This document shows positions 8,681-16,858 of a DNA stretch of 21,783 nt, one piece after another. A program made the translations under genes and the position numbers. Position 1 is the first letter of the stretch, and the number at the start of each line of letters is the position of its first letter. The stretch is from the NCBI RefSeq assembly GCF_937981295.1, contig NZ_CALJPC010000081.1, positions 1 to 21,783 of the forward strand, read 5' to 3'. Source of the DNA: an uncultured Campylobacter sp. (GTDB lineage Bacteria > Campylobacterota > Campylobacteria > Campylobacterales > Campylobacteraceae). The notes beneath the pieces were generated by a model. The model saw only the letters and a program-made list of their open reading frames with translations, was not told the origin of the DNA and did not search any database.

Positions 8681-9646
8681 TTAAATTTTGCTTTCTAGCT
8701 CCCCGGTTATGTGACCCAGCTCGCTTACTAATTCTAAAATTTCAGCCAGTTCGTATTGATGAGCATACGCCGTTCCGGTTGTTGGAGGTATGCTAAATAG
8801 CTCTGTTTCGAAGCGATTCGGCGCGCCGTTTAGAAATAGGTAAAATTTATTATCCATAAATGCCGCGCTTATACTAAATTTATGGTAGTATCGCTTTAGC
8901 TCGTTTAGTTGCTCCATCAGCGCGGGCGTCAATAGATATCGAGCTTCGACTTTGTCGTCAGCAAACACGCGAAATTCGCTATTAAAAATGACGTTGTCCA
9001 TTAGCTCCTTCTCGCCTAAAATTTTTGTATTTAGCTCGCGGCTTGCCAAGATGGTTTTGGCGTAAAATCTCTTGCCGAATTCGCATATCAGCACGCTGCC
9101 GTTAAAATCCATATACGCATCATATAAGCTCATCGCAAGCGAAGCTAGCTTCACATAGGTATTGTCTATGCCTAGATCGTAGTTCTTTTTGATTCTAATC
9201 GCTTCGCTGAGGCTAAATTTTACCCCATCCCATTCGCCTTTTATCTCATCTTCGCCGATAAAATCGGAATTTGCAAATATTCCCGCTCTCCTGAATTCCT
9301 TCGCGCTTATGCCACGTCCTGGCGAATAAGTAAGCTGCGGATACGCCTGCGAGATCGCCGTGCGCACCAAAACTTTTTTGTAAAATAGTTTATATTCATA
9401 AGCGGCGTCCGCAATGCCGTCATAAATGCAAGCAACATAAATAATCAAAAGCACCGCGTAGATAAGATAGACTTCGATCATCTTGTAATCCGTATCATCG
9501 TCTGTTTTAAATACCGCATCGATTGTAAACATCACGATAAATGGGAACAGATACAAAAATGCTATCTTGGCATAGATCATCACTACCTTGCAAATGCACT
9601 TTTTTTGTTTGGCTCTACTTAGCGCTATCGCTCTTTCTAGCTGCAT
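8681..9646 (-). CDS. DUF3137 family membrane protein
   Basis: A 321-residue protein. After a basic N-terminus it has two membrane segments (about residues 24-42 and 58-80), then a large cytoplasmic domain. The domain carries hallmarks of DUF3137: AYPQLTYSP, FANSDFIGEDEIKGEWDGVKFSLSE, and FRVFADDKVEARYLLTPALMEQL. The biochemical role of this family is not known. It begins 8 bp after the helicase stop codon, and its Shine-Dalgarno (AAGGAA) overlaps that stop, so the two genes are almost certainly co-transcribed and translationally coupled. Nothing appears truncated. Confidence 0.8.
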   Translation of the reverse strand: MQLERAIALSRAKQKKCICKVVMIYAKIAFLYLFPFIVMFTIDAVFKTDDDTDYKMIEVYLIYAVLLIIYVACIYDGIADAAYEYKLFYKKVLVRTAISQAYPQLTYSPGRGISAKEFRRAGIFANSDFIGEDEIKGEWDGVKFSLSEAIRIKKNYDLGIDNTYVKLASLAMSLYDAYMDFNGSVLICEFGKRFYAKTILASRELNTKILGEKELMDNVIFNSEFRVFADDKVEARYLLTPALMEQLNELKRYYHKFSISAAFMDNKFYLFLNGAPNRFETELFSIPPTTGTAYAHQYELAEILELVSELGHITGELESKI

Positions 9647-9654
9647 GCGTTTCC

Positions 9655-10992
9655 TTAAATTTTTTGATCCGAAATTTTAAAAAATTCGTTCTCTTCGTAA
9701 AATTTCACCACAGCCTCATCTGCGCTTGCATTGCGCTGCAAATACCGCAGCAAGGGCTCTGCGCGCGTATATATCACCCCGAGCCCCGCAAGGCTCGTCG
9801 CTCGCGAAAGCGCCACGTAGAGCTGCCCCTTGGCAAAGATCCTGTCGATGTCGCAGATGAGCTGCGGGATGCTCATGCCTTGGGATTTGTGGATCGTGAT
9901 GGCGTATGCGAGCTTTAGCGGGAACTGATAATACCGCGCCAGCACGATCTGCTCGGCATCCGCGCCGCTTGCGGCGATCTCGCTTAGTTCGTATGTTTGC
10001 AGCCCCACGCGGCTTAGTATGCCAGAGGGCTTTTTTACGACCACGCTTTCGATCTCTCCGCTGGAGCTTTTTTCGATCTTTTCGACGATGCCTTGCTCGC
10101 CGTTAAAAAACTCGCCGCTTTTATTCGCGGTAAACAGCACCTTTGCGCCTTCTTTTAGCGTCAGACTTTGCGGCGCGTTTAGCGAGGCGATCCATTTTTG
10201 AATTTTCTGCTCGCTCACGCCGCTTTGTAGCGCTTCATAAACGCCCTCAAAGCTGCTCTGCGGCGCATTAAGCTTGGCTAGTCTGGCGTTATTTATCGCA
10301 TCTACTTCGGCGTTTCTACCCGAGATTATCGTAGCGTTCGGCTTAGCTCGCGCGGCATCGATGAGCAAAGATCGCATCAGCTCCGCCGTCTGCTCGCTTG
10401 TGATGCCGAGCCGCAGCTCGCAAAGCAGGCGGTATAGCGCCGCATCTGCGGTGCGCTTAGAGCCTATCATCTCGACGTAAAAAAACTCGCACTGCCTCCA
10501 CGCATACGAGCCGAAGGCGTAATCCGAGTCGCTAAATAGGCTCGCGCGCGGCGCGCTCTCGCCCTCTTTACGCACCGGCGGAAGCTGATAAAAATCTCCC
10601 GTAACTAGCAGCCGTCCGTTAAATTTAGAATTTGAAATTCTAAGATAGATCATCTCGAAAAGCTCGGCGCCGATCATCGAAATTTCATCGATCACGATGA
10701 GATCTGCGAGGGCTAAAATTTTTCGCAGCTCGCTTAGTTTGCCGCTTTGTTTGCGATCGAAGCCCTTTAGCTCCTCGTGGTTTTTGCAAATGCCGAAGCG
10801 GAAGAAGCTATGCACGGTCACGCCGCCGATCTCTACGGCGCTGATGCCGGTGCTGCCGAGTACTATGACGAGCTTGCCGCGAGCGCGGTAATCCTCGATG
10901 AGTTCTTTTATCACGTAGCTTTTGCCCACGCCTGCGCCGCCCGTGATGAAAATATTGCGATCTTTTAGCTTTTGGATGATGAAATTTATCAA
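9655..10992 (-). CDS. Pif1/RecD-like SF1B DNA helicase
   Basis: A 445-residue superfamily 1B helicase. Walker A GGAGVGKS is at residues 18-25, Walker B VIDEIS near 100-105, motif III TGDFYQLPPV near 131-140, motif V with IHKSQG near 367-372, and motif VI LYVALSRA near 391-398. The GDFYQLPPV and THKSQG-like motifs are typical of Pif1-type 5'-3' helicases that unwind DNA forks and G-quadruplexes; there is no separate nuclease domain. The start is a TTG at 10992-10990, chosen because AGGA lies about 8 bp upstream and the glycine-rich loop then sits at its usual distance from the N-terminus. The first gene of a two-gene unit with the DUF3137 gene. Its promoter lies in a 54-bp region shared with the divergent lipoprotein gene. 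Confidence 0.88.
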   Translation of the reverse strand: MINFIIQKLKDRNIFITGGAGVGKSYVIKELIEDYRARGKLVIVLGSTGISAVEIGGVTVHSFFRFGICKNHEELKGFDRKQSGKLSELRKILALADLIVIDEISMIGAELFEMIYLRISNSKFNGRLLVTGDFYQLPPVRKEGESAPRASLFSDSDYAFGSYAWRQCEFFYVEMIGSKRTADAALYRLLCELRLGITSEQTAELMRSLLIDAARAKPNATIISGRNAEVDAINNARLAKLNAPQSSFEGVYEALQSGVSEQKIQKWIASLNAPQSLTLKEGAKVLFTANKSGEFFNGEQGIVEKIEKSSSGEIESVVVKKPSGILSRVGLQTYELSEIAASGADAEQIVLARYYQFPLKLAYAITIHKSQGMSIPQLICDIDRIFAKGQLYVALSRATSLAGLGVIYTRAEPLLRYLQRNASADEAVVKFYEENEFFKISDQKI

Positions 10993-11005
10993 GTTTTTTC
11001 CTATT

Positions 11006-11028
11006 TTTTGGCAAAATTATAGCCAAAA
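11006..11028 (-). promoter_or_regulatory. Helicase promoter embedded in an inverted repeat (possible operator)
   Basis: TTTTGGC at 11006-11012 and GCCAAAA at 11022-11028 form a perfect 7-bp inverted repeat with a 9-bp spacer. The spacer contains TATAAT on the minus strand (11021-11016), 24 bp ahead of the TTG start of the helicase. A protein bound here would cover the -10 box and could also affect the divergent lipoprotein gene starting at 11047. Alternatively it may fold as an RNA hairpin followed by T-rich sequence. Confidence 0.45.
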
Positions 11029-11046
11029 TTTTTTAAAAGGCATTGT

Positions 11047-12414
11047 TTGAAACGACTAGTATCTATTATCTTCGCGGCTTTGGTTCTTGCAGGTTGCGGC
11101 GAAACCGTCGGCCCGCGCAAGTTTATCCCCGAAAACCCCGCTGTTTTGGATCTTGAATACGCTCAAAACAGCGAACGGCTGCCCGCTCCTGCGTTGGTGC
11201 AAAACATAAGCGGAAACGCGTTTAAGAGCCGCTATTTTAAAATTTGGTTTAACGATGCGCCCGTGAAGGCGGAGATCGATACGTTTTGGGGGCTTAATTA
11301 CGCCAAGGGACGCCACTTTGACGCCGCGGGCAGGATATATAACGACGCGATCTATCAAAGTATCCGCATAAATGCGAATGAAGAGGCATTTGGGCTAATA
11401 TCTGAGCCCGCTATTACGGTAAAAAACGCGCTGCTGCGAAATATCCCAAGCGATCTGCCGATTTTCGGCGATCCGAGCGAGCCGGGGGAGGGCGAGCCGT
11501 TTGATTACGCCGCAAATTCCGCCGTGGGCGTGGGCTATCCGCTGCTGCTGTCGCATTACAGCAGAGACGGCGCGTGGGCGTTCGTGCGCAACGACGGCGT
11601 GTGGAGCTGGATCAGAAGCGACGCGATAAAGCGCATCAGCCCGCAGCAGGCGGATATCTACGCAAATTCTAAATTTATAACGATCCTGCGCGACGGCGCC
11701 GCCATTTATGACGAAAGCGGCGCTGAGCTTTTTAGGGCGCGCACCGGCACGATCCTGCCGTATGATTTTAGCGGCGAGCGCGATCTTGGCGGTACGCTCG
11801 GCGTGCAGAGCGTATTTAGCGGCGAAATTTTAACGCAGTTTGGCGGCAAAAGATATTTCGTCAGCGCGGAGGATGCGAGGCTTTGGCCCGCGCCGCTTGA
11901 TGAGCAAAACTCAAAGATCGTAGCCGCTAGCCTGCTCGGGCAGAAATACGGCTGGGGCGGGTATAAATTTCTTCGCGATTGCTCGCTTATGACGAAGGAC
12001 TTTTTGGCAAATTTCGGGCTGTGGCTGCCGCGAAATTCTAAGGCGCAATCGGGCCGCGGCGAGCGTTTTTCGCTCGCGGGGATGAGTGCGGATGAAAAGC
12101 TTAGCTTCATCGGCAAAAACGGCGTGGCGTATAAAACCCTGCTGTATATGCCTGGCCACGTGATGCTCTACGTAGGGCAGGTGGATGGCAAGCCTGCGGT
12201 GCTGCACGATATCTGGGGGCTTCGCACGATGGATGGCAGGCGCGCGGTCATCGGGCGCACGGCGATTACGTCGCTTACTATCGGCTCGGATCGCGCGGAC
12301 ATCGCCGAGGACCGACTGCTGATCTCGCGTGTCAGCGCGATGAGCGTGCTTTCGGGCGAGGAGGACTTTATTTCGGACGATCGGTTCGGCTCTACGGATT
12401 TCGGTGCAAATTAA
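11047..12414 (+). CDS. SH3-domain NlpC/P60 murein endopeptidase, lipoprotein
   Basis: A 455-residue lipoprotein. The signal ends in lipobox LVLAGC with Cys17 as the lipidation site, so it is anchored in an envelope membrane. An N-terminal region (about 25-150) and SH3b-like domains (about 160-290) precede a C40 peptidase domain. The peptidase triad is seen as Cys312 (RDCSLMTKDF), His371 (PGHVMLYVG) and a third polar residue at His387 (HDIWG). The layout matches the N_NLPC_P60 / SH3 / NLPC_P60 gamma-D-glutamyl-diamino-acid endopeptidases, which cut peptide stems in murein turnover. The start is TTG at 11047, supported by AAAGG about 8 bp upstream and by the lipobox lying 17 residues in. Divergent from the helicase gene; transcribed alone. 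Confidence 0.88.
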   Translation: MKRLVSIIFAALVLAGCGETVGPRKFIPENPAVLDLEYAQNSERLPAPALVQNISGNAFKSRYFKIWFNDAPVKAEIDTFWGLNYAKGRHFDAAGRIYNDAIYQSIRINANEEAFGLISEPAITVKNALLRNIPSDLPIFGDPSEPGEGEPFDYAANSAVGVGYPLLLSHYSRDGAWAFVRNDGVWSWIRSDAIKRISPQQADIYANSKFITILRDGAAIYDESGAELFRARTGTILPYDFSGERDLGGTLGVQSVFSGEILTQFGGKRYFVSAEDARLWPAPLDEQNSKIVAASLLGQKYGWGGYKFLRDCSLMTKDFLANFGLWLPRNSKAQSGRGERFSLAGMSADEKLSFIGKNGVAYKTLLYMPGHVMLYVGQVDGKPAVLHDIWGLRTMDGRRAVIGRTAITSLTIGSDRADIAEDRLLISRVSAMSVLSGEEDFISDDRFGSTDFGAN

Positions 12415-12982
12415 ACGCTGTCTCGTAAAAAATAGAGAGCGAGCTATGGGCGATGGCCTCAGAAAAAAGCAAGCGACGAGAATCGGATGCATGTAAAAAG
12501 AGCAGACCGCGCGCTACTGAGATGAGTGCAAGCCGTCGCCGCTACCAAAAGCGGCGCGTTGCTTGCGTATATCTTCTCTGCGAACTGCTCGCCGCTATGG
12601 ATAGAGGCCCGCGGGTATAAGCGCGCTCGCCGCCGTCCCTTGCAAATCGCTTCGTCTAAAACATCGCCTCTTGCGTATTTCTTACTAGCGATGTGTTTGT
12701 CGTTTCGTCGTGCCTACTAGGCGCATCGCTAAATTTTACATTTCGTGTCTTCATCGCCAATATGCGCGCCCTTGCGCCGCCAATAAAATTTTGCTTTGAA
12801 ATTTCGTTTGAAATTTTAAAGGAGCCGTCGCGAGCCCGGTAAAATTTCATTCGCTGTTAAAATTTCATTCGTTCGGCCCTTAAAATTTTAAGAAACGCTT
12901 TTCCGCTAAATGTGCAGACGGCTCTAAACGTACCCAGACTTCAGTCGAAGCTATTATTTTTCGCCGCAAGCGGGAGCGTGCG
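12415..12982. other. Non-coding or decayed spacer with degenerate repeats
   Basis: No convincing gene. Short open frames on both strands lack ribosome binding sites and family features. A hairpin at 12537-12556 (CGCCGCT, six-base loop, AGCGGCG) could end transcription of the lipoprotein gene but has no T tract. Positions 12682-12688 and 12714-12720 carry TTACTAG and CTACTAG 32 bp apart in similar contexts, matching motifs in the 13848-14229 spacer. Positions 12780-12895 are dense in AAATTT. Confidence 0.45.
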
Positions 12983-13213
12983 TCATTTGCCGTCCGGACT
13001 CAGGCCGTGCAGTATGTATCTAAACTCCGCGCCGCCTACGAGGATGATTTGGTTGTTCGCGTTGCAAAGCGAGGCTACTTTGCTTACTTTCTCCGGTAGC
13101 TCGACGACGTTTTCGAGCATATCTTTAGTCGTCCTCGGCTCGCCCGCGGCGGCGTTTAGACAAAACGTTAGAAACAAAGCGGCGACGAGCGCCAAATTTT
13201 TCCTTACGAACAT
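12983..13213 (-). pseudogene. Internally deleted remnant of a TroA-type ABC binding protein
   Basis: A 76-codon frame with an intact AAGGAG Shine-Dalgarno and a signal peptide (residues 1 to about 22, ending NAAA). Residues 27-62 align with the N-terminus of the intact binding protein at 14230-15249 (TKDM, V-x-P-x-KV, NNQI and GGA are shared). The last 14 residues, EFRYILHGLSPDGK, align with that protein's last 14, EFGYILKGLNPEGK. Everything between is missing. The join falls at GCGGA (13026-13030), and the intact gene has GCGGA at both corresponding places, 804 bp (268 codons) apart, so a deletion between short direct repeats would stay in frame. It cannot bind ligand as a TroA protein. A small secreted peptide could still be made, but decay is the simpler reading. 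Confidence 0.8.
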
Positions 13214-13283
13214 ACTCTCTCCTTAGTGCCAAAATTTTATAAAACGTTTAGGGCTGCGGCATGCCCTAGGTTTTACTCTCCCC

Positions 13284-13847
13284 TTAGAAAAACAAAAAAT
13301 ATCTCGGCGTCTTGCGTTTATACTTTAGATACTCCTGTCCGTAGGCCTGCTCGCAGTAGCGCTCCTCGCTGAGAACCACGAGGTGGTTGTATATGGCAAA
13401 GGGTGCTATCACTATGATTAGCCACAGCGACGCCGAAGCGACGCAAACGCCCGCCATGCCGAGGAAATAAAAGAAATACATCGGATTGCGCGATAGGCGG
13501 TAGATGCCGCCTTGTGCGGCTCTGTCCGCAGGCGCCGCCGCATAGTCGTAAAACGCCTTGATGAAGCCCGCAAAAGCCGCTATATAAATCACCGCTCCGA
13601 TTCAAAACCACGCGCTGCCCGTCTTAAGCGGCACGAACACCGACAAAATAAGCAGCACCGCTTGCAGCAGTGAGCTTATGATCGCATTTCGCTTATCCGC
13701 GAGCGTGTACCACGAGGTATCGGTGGCGCGCTTGCCGACCTCTTTGTAGATCAACATATACACAAACTGTATCAGCACCATCGCAAATGAGGGTATCCAA
13801 GCGCCCGCTAGAGCGGGCCCAAGCGTCGTAAAAAATAAAATTTCCAT
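13284..13847 (-). pseudogene. ICMT/PEMT-family membrane methyltransferase, interrupted by in-frame TGA
   Basis: One 187-codon frame read from ATG 13847 to the stop at 13284, broken by TGA at 13604-13602 after codon 81. Both halves are in the same frame and together form a normal-sized isoprenylcysteine carboxyl methyltransferase / phospholipid methyltransferase family protein: four or five membrane segments, the signature GGIYRLSRNPMYFFYF (compare GPYRxxRHPxY) and the C-terminal EERYCEQAYGQEYLKYKRKTPRYF that helps bind S-adenosylmethionine. The context WF-stop-IGAVIYI would read through smoothly with Trp, so a single G-to-A change is likely. TGA is used as a real stop elsewhere here, so recoding is not expected. 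The downstream half has no Shine-Dalgarno of its own. Confidence 0.78.
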
Positions 13848-14229
13848 GACCGCTTCCTTTGCTTTAAATTTTATCTCGCAGCTTTGTTTTGCCCTTGTTT
13901 GCTTGTCGTTGCTTTGTCCTTTTCTGCTCGCCGCGAGTTTAAATTTTACTCCGCCTTGCGCCGCTTATTCGGCGCGCTGCTTGCTCAGTGCGCCGCCCGC
14001 CGCCGATGCCGCTTTGATGAAGTATATGGCATCGGCCCGCTTGGCGCTACCCGTTTGAAAGAGGCTTCGGCGCTGATGGTAGGGTATAGCGGTCTGCTCG
14101 GCACCGATGTGCCGCCGCACAATGAAAACATTCTGTGCCGATGTATCCGCCGCCTACTACACGATGAGCGTTCGGTACGGATGTTGCCTACTAGGTGTGG
14201 TGCTAATGCCGTTTGTTCGGTGCCGCGTC
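13848..14229. other. Non-coding or decayed spacer with degenerate repeats
   Basis: No gene with a ribosome binding site or recognisable family. Positions 14095-14225 look like loosely repeated units of about 35-40 bp sharing CGATGT/GGATGT and CCTACTA motifs (14153-14160 and 14187-14194, 34 bp apart). The same CCTACTAG core and a similar period occur at 12682-12720. The sequence may be decayed coding DNA left from the damaged locus. Confidence 0.4.
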
Positions 14230-15249
14230 TTATTTACCCTCCGGGTTAAGTCCTTTTAAGATATAGCCAAATTCCGCGTCGCTTAGCTCGTAATTCATAA
14301 ATTTTTTATAAAACGCCTTTGTTTCGGCTTTCACGTCGATGTCGACAAAGAGCTCCGGCTGGATGGTTTTCGCCGCCCATAAAATTTGAAGCACCGTATC
14401 CGCGCCGTATCGATCCCAGTTAAAAACCCCGCGCGGATTGCCGTAAACGCGTCCGTTTTTGACCGCATCCGTGCCGCTGTAAACCGGGCTAGCCTTGATC
14501 TTCTCTACCGCATCTTCGTTGTGATCGCCGCCCACGATTATGATCTGCGGGTTGCTCGCGATGATCTCCTCGGCGGTGATGGTTTTCATCGGACCTTTTG
14601 TGGCGGTGATCGCATTCGTTCCGCCGGCCAGCTCTATCCACGAGTCGATCAGCGTGCCCTTGCCGTCAATCTTTAAAAGATCGCTTCCGCCTACGATGTG
14701 AAGGACGCGCGGGCGCTTATCGGGACTTAAATTTGCGGTGCGGCCGCTAACCAAAGCGATATTTTTATCGAGATTTGCGATCAGATCCTTCGCTCTTTGC
14801 GGCGCGTCGCCGCCTAGCATATCGCCGCACATCCTGATGCTGCGCCTCATCTGCTCGTAATCGCTAAAGCTCGCCTTTAAAACCGTAAAGCCTTGCTTAG
14901 CTAAATTTTCGCCCGCCAATGCGGTTGAGACGATGACTACGTCGGGGTTACGGCTCATCAGCTCCTCTAAATTTACGTCGTTATTTTTTAGCAGTACTGG
15001 GATCTGCGCTAGGCGCGGATAAATTTTAAGAAACCATGCGTTTTTGCTGATGTTATCGGTGGTAGCGACGATCTTGTCCGCTCCTCCTAGGGCCAGTAAA
15101 ATTTGATTGTTCGAGTGCCAGAGTGCCGCGATGCGCTCAACTTTTGCGGGGATTTTGACCTCAGCTCCGTCCATATCCTTGATAGTTCTAAACTCTGCTG
15201 CGCTCGCAAAAAGCGCGCCCGCCAAAAGCAGTAGTAAAAATTTTTTCAT
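14230..15249 (-). CDS. TroA-type (Peripla_BP_2) ABC transporter substrate-binding protein
   Basis: A 339-residue periplasmic binding protein of the class serving iron-siderophore, heme, cobalamin and nickel uptake. The start at ATG 15249 is preferred over an upstream in-frame Met because TAGGAG lies 6 bp ahead and a clean signal peptide (MKKFLLLLLAGALFASA) follows. The mature protein opens with FRTIKDMDGAEVKIPAKVERIAAL, typical of the family, and contains NPDVVIVST and NPQIIIVGG in the two lobes, the family's LIDSWIELAGG, and GRVYGNPRGVFNWDRYG. The ligand cannot be assigned. No FecCD-type permease or ATPase is adjacent. Downstream lie a broken methyltransferase gene and a deleted copy of a related binding protein, so this is the surviving member of a decaying locus. 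Confidence 0.88.
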   Translation of the reverse strand: MKKFLLLLLAGALFASAAEFRTIKDMDGAEVKIPAKVERIAALWHSNNQILLALGGADKIVATTDNISKNAWFLKIYPRLAQIPVLLKNNDVNLEELMSRNPDVVIVSTALAGENLAKQGFTVLKASFSDYEQMRRSIRMCGDMLGGDAPQRAKDLIANLDKNIALVSGRTANLSPDKRPRVLHIVGGSDLLKIDGKGTLIDSWIELAGGTNAITATKGPMKTITAEEIIASNPQIIIVGGDHNEDAVEKIKASPVYSGTDAVKNGRVYGNPRGVFNWDRYGADTVLQILWAAKTIQPELFVDIDVKAETKAFYKKFMNYELSDAEFGYILKGLNPEGK

Positions 15250-15368
15250 TTTTTCTCCTAAAAGGTATTGAAATATACGCTGCGATATTACATAAAATCT
15301 CATTAAAATTCCGTAAATTTTAACTGCCGCCGCCGCGATCATTTATTATTTTTCAAAGTAAATTTTTA

Positions 15369-15374
15369 TATAAT
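15369..15374 (+). promoter_or_regulatory. -10 box for the flotillin gene
   Basis: A perfect TATAAT in TTTTTATATAATCC, 34 bp ahead of the ATG at 15409, with a T-rich stretch upstream. An AAGGAGAG ribosome binding site at 15398-15405 follows. Confidence 0.6.
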
Positions 15375-15408
15375 CCATTTTAAATTTAGCATTTTTAAAG
15401 GAGAGAAA

Positions 15409-16833
15409 ATGGGTGAAATTTTATATTTAATAGGCGCCGCCGTCGGGGTTTTAATCGCGCTTTTTATCATCGTGCCGCTGTTTTTCAGGCGTATTGTGGA
15501 GACGAACGAAGTGCATATCGTCCAAAGCGCGCGCAAGACGACGAGTTACGGCAAAGATACCGGCAACGGCAACAGCTACTATGAATTCCCGAGTTGGGTG
15601 CCGGCGCTGGGCGTTACGAAGATCGTTTTGCCGGTCTCAGTCTTTAGTATCAAGATCGAGGATTATGAGGCGTATGATCTGGGCAGGCTTCCTTTCGTAG
15701 TCGATATTACAGCGTTTTTTAGGATCGTGGATTCAAATTTAGCCGCACAACGCGTCAATAATTTTCAAGATTTGAATAACCAGCTTACCAATATCATCCA
15801 AGGCTCGATTCGTTCGATCCTTTCGAGCCGCGTGCTTGAGGACATCTTGCAGATCCGCTCCGAGCTCGGAGATGATTTTACCAAGGCGGTAAAGACGCAG
15901 CTGCAAAACTGGGGTATCGAGCCCGTTAAAAACATCGAGTTGATGGATATCCGAGATAGCAGCGGCAGCAAGGTCATCTTAAACATCATGGAGAAGAAAA
16001 AATCCCAGATCGAAAAGGAAAGCCGCGTAGAGGTCGCAAACAATACCAAGCTCGCTCAAATCGCCGAGATCGAAGCCGCGCAGGCAACCGAAGTGCGCCA
16101 GCAGGAGGCCAATAAGATGGTGGGCCTTAAGACCGTCGAAAACGAGCGCGAAGTCGCGATCTCAAAGGAGCAGGCCGAGCAGCTCATCAAGGATCAGCAA
16201 AAGATCACGCAGGAAAAGGCGATGGAGGTCGTGCGGGTAAACGACGTCAAGCAGGCCGAGATCAAAAAGCAAGTGGAGATCGTAAAAGCCGAGCAGGAGC
16301 AGCGCAAGATCGAGATCGACGCCGAAGCGCGCAAAAACGCCAAAATCCGCGACGCCGAAGCGATCAAAGAAAATCAAATTTTAGTAGCGCAGGGCGATAA
16401 GGAGAAGCAGTTTCTTGCCGCCGCGGCGCTTTTGGAGATGAAGGACAAAGAGGCGCAGGGTACGCTAAAGATAGGCTCTGCCGAGGCCGAGGCACTTAGG
16501 TTAAAAGAGCTCGCGCCGGTAAACGCACAGATCGAGCTCGCGCGCGAGATCGGCGAAAATCAGGGATACCAAACCTATCTCATTTCGATCAAACAGATCG
16601 AAGCAAACCGCGATATCGGTCTGGAGCAGGCCAAGGCGCTAAGCGCGGCGGATCTTAAGATCATCGCAAACGAAGGTAGCGTGGGCGAGGGGATGAGTAA
16701 ATTCGGCGAAATTTTAAGCGCCAAGGGCGGCACGCAGCTAGCCGCGATGCTCGAAGCGCTAAATCAAAGCGAGGTCGGCAAAAAGGTGCTGGATAAAATT
16801 TCGGGCGCCAAGGAGGGGGATAAATCCGAGTAA
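15409..16833 (+). CDS. Flotillin-like SPFH/band 7 protein
   Basis: A 474-residue protein with one N-terminal membrane segment (about residues 5-26), an SPFH/band 7 domain (about 28-190, including VDITAFFRIVDSN and a flotillin-type SILSSRVLEDIL segment), a long Glu/Ala/Lys/Gln-rich coiled coil (about 195-385), and a C-terminal oligomerisation region ending GTQLAAMLEALNQSEVGKKVLDKI. This matches the YqiK/FloT group, which scaffolds membrane microdomains. The start is certain from AAGGAGAG and the adjacent TATAAT promoter. The usual NfeD partner gene is not beside it. The stop TAA is immediately followed by TAG and sits in a 14-bp tandem repeat. Confidence 0.88.
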   Translation: MGEILYLIGAAVGVLIALFIIVPLFFRRIVETNEVHIVQSARKTTSYGKDTGNGNSYYEFPSWVPALGVTKIVLPVSVFSIKIEDYEAYDLGRLPFVVDITAFFRIVDSNLAAQRVNNFQDLNNQLTNIIQGSIRSILSSRVLEDILQIRSELGDDFTKAVKTQLQNWGIEPVKNIELMDIRDSSGSKVILNIMEKKKSQIEKESRVEVANNTKLAQIAEIEAAQATEVRQQEANKMVGLKTVENEREVAISKEQAEQLIKDQQKITQEKAMEVVRVNDVKQAEIKKQVEIVKAEQEQRKIEIDAEARKNAKIRDAEAIKENQILVAQGDKEKQFLAAAALLEMKDKEAQGTLKIGSAEAEALRLKELAPVNAQIELAREIGENQGYQTYLISIKQIEANRDIGLEQAKALSAADLKIIANEGSVGEGMSKFGEILSAKGGTQLAAMLEALNQSEVGKKVLDKISGAKEGDKSE

Positions 16834-16858
16834 TAGTCGCACCGTAATAGTCGCACCG
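16831..16858 (+). repeat. 14-bp perfect tandem repeat at the flotillin stop codon
   Basis: TAATAGTCGCACCG occurs twice head to tail. The first copy contains the stop codon, followed directly by TAG. A decayed third copy (TAATTTTCGCAAC) follows at about 16861. Confidence 0.8.

Noticed and set aside
11911..12492. Minus-strand frame of 193 codons overlapping the NlpC/P60 gene
   Set aside because: It overlaps the catalytic domain of a well-supported gene and has Arg/His-rich shadow composition.
12656..12850. Minus-strand frame of 64 codons (start MKFYRARDGSFK)
   Set aside because: The composition is protein-like, but there is no Shine-Dalgarno and no recognisable homology; it overlaps the degenerate repeat region. 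Kept as decayed spacer.
13284..13847. TGA recoding (UGA read as Trp or Gly) in the methyltransferase gene
   Set aside because: Other genes here end normally, including one with TGA, and Campylobacter uses the standard bacterial code; a nonsense mutation is simpler.
13884..14249. Plus-strand frame of 121 codons between the methyltransferase remnant and the binding protein
   Set aside because: No ribosome site, no family features, Arg/Cys-rich composition, and it overlaps the end of the intact binding protein gene.
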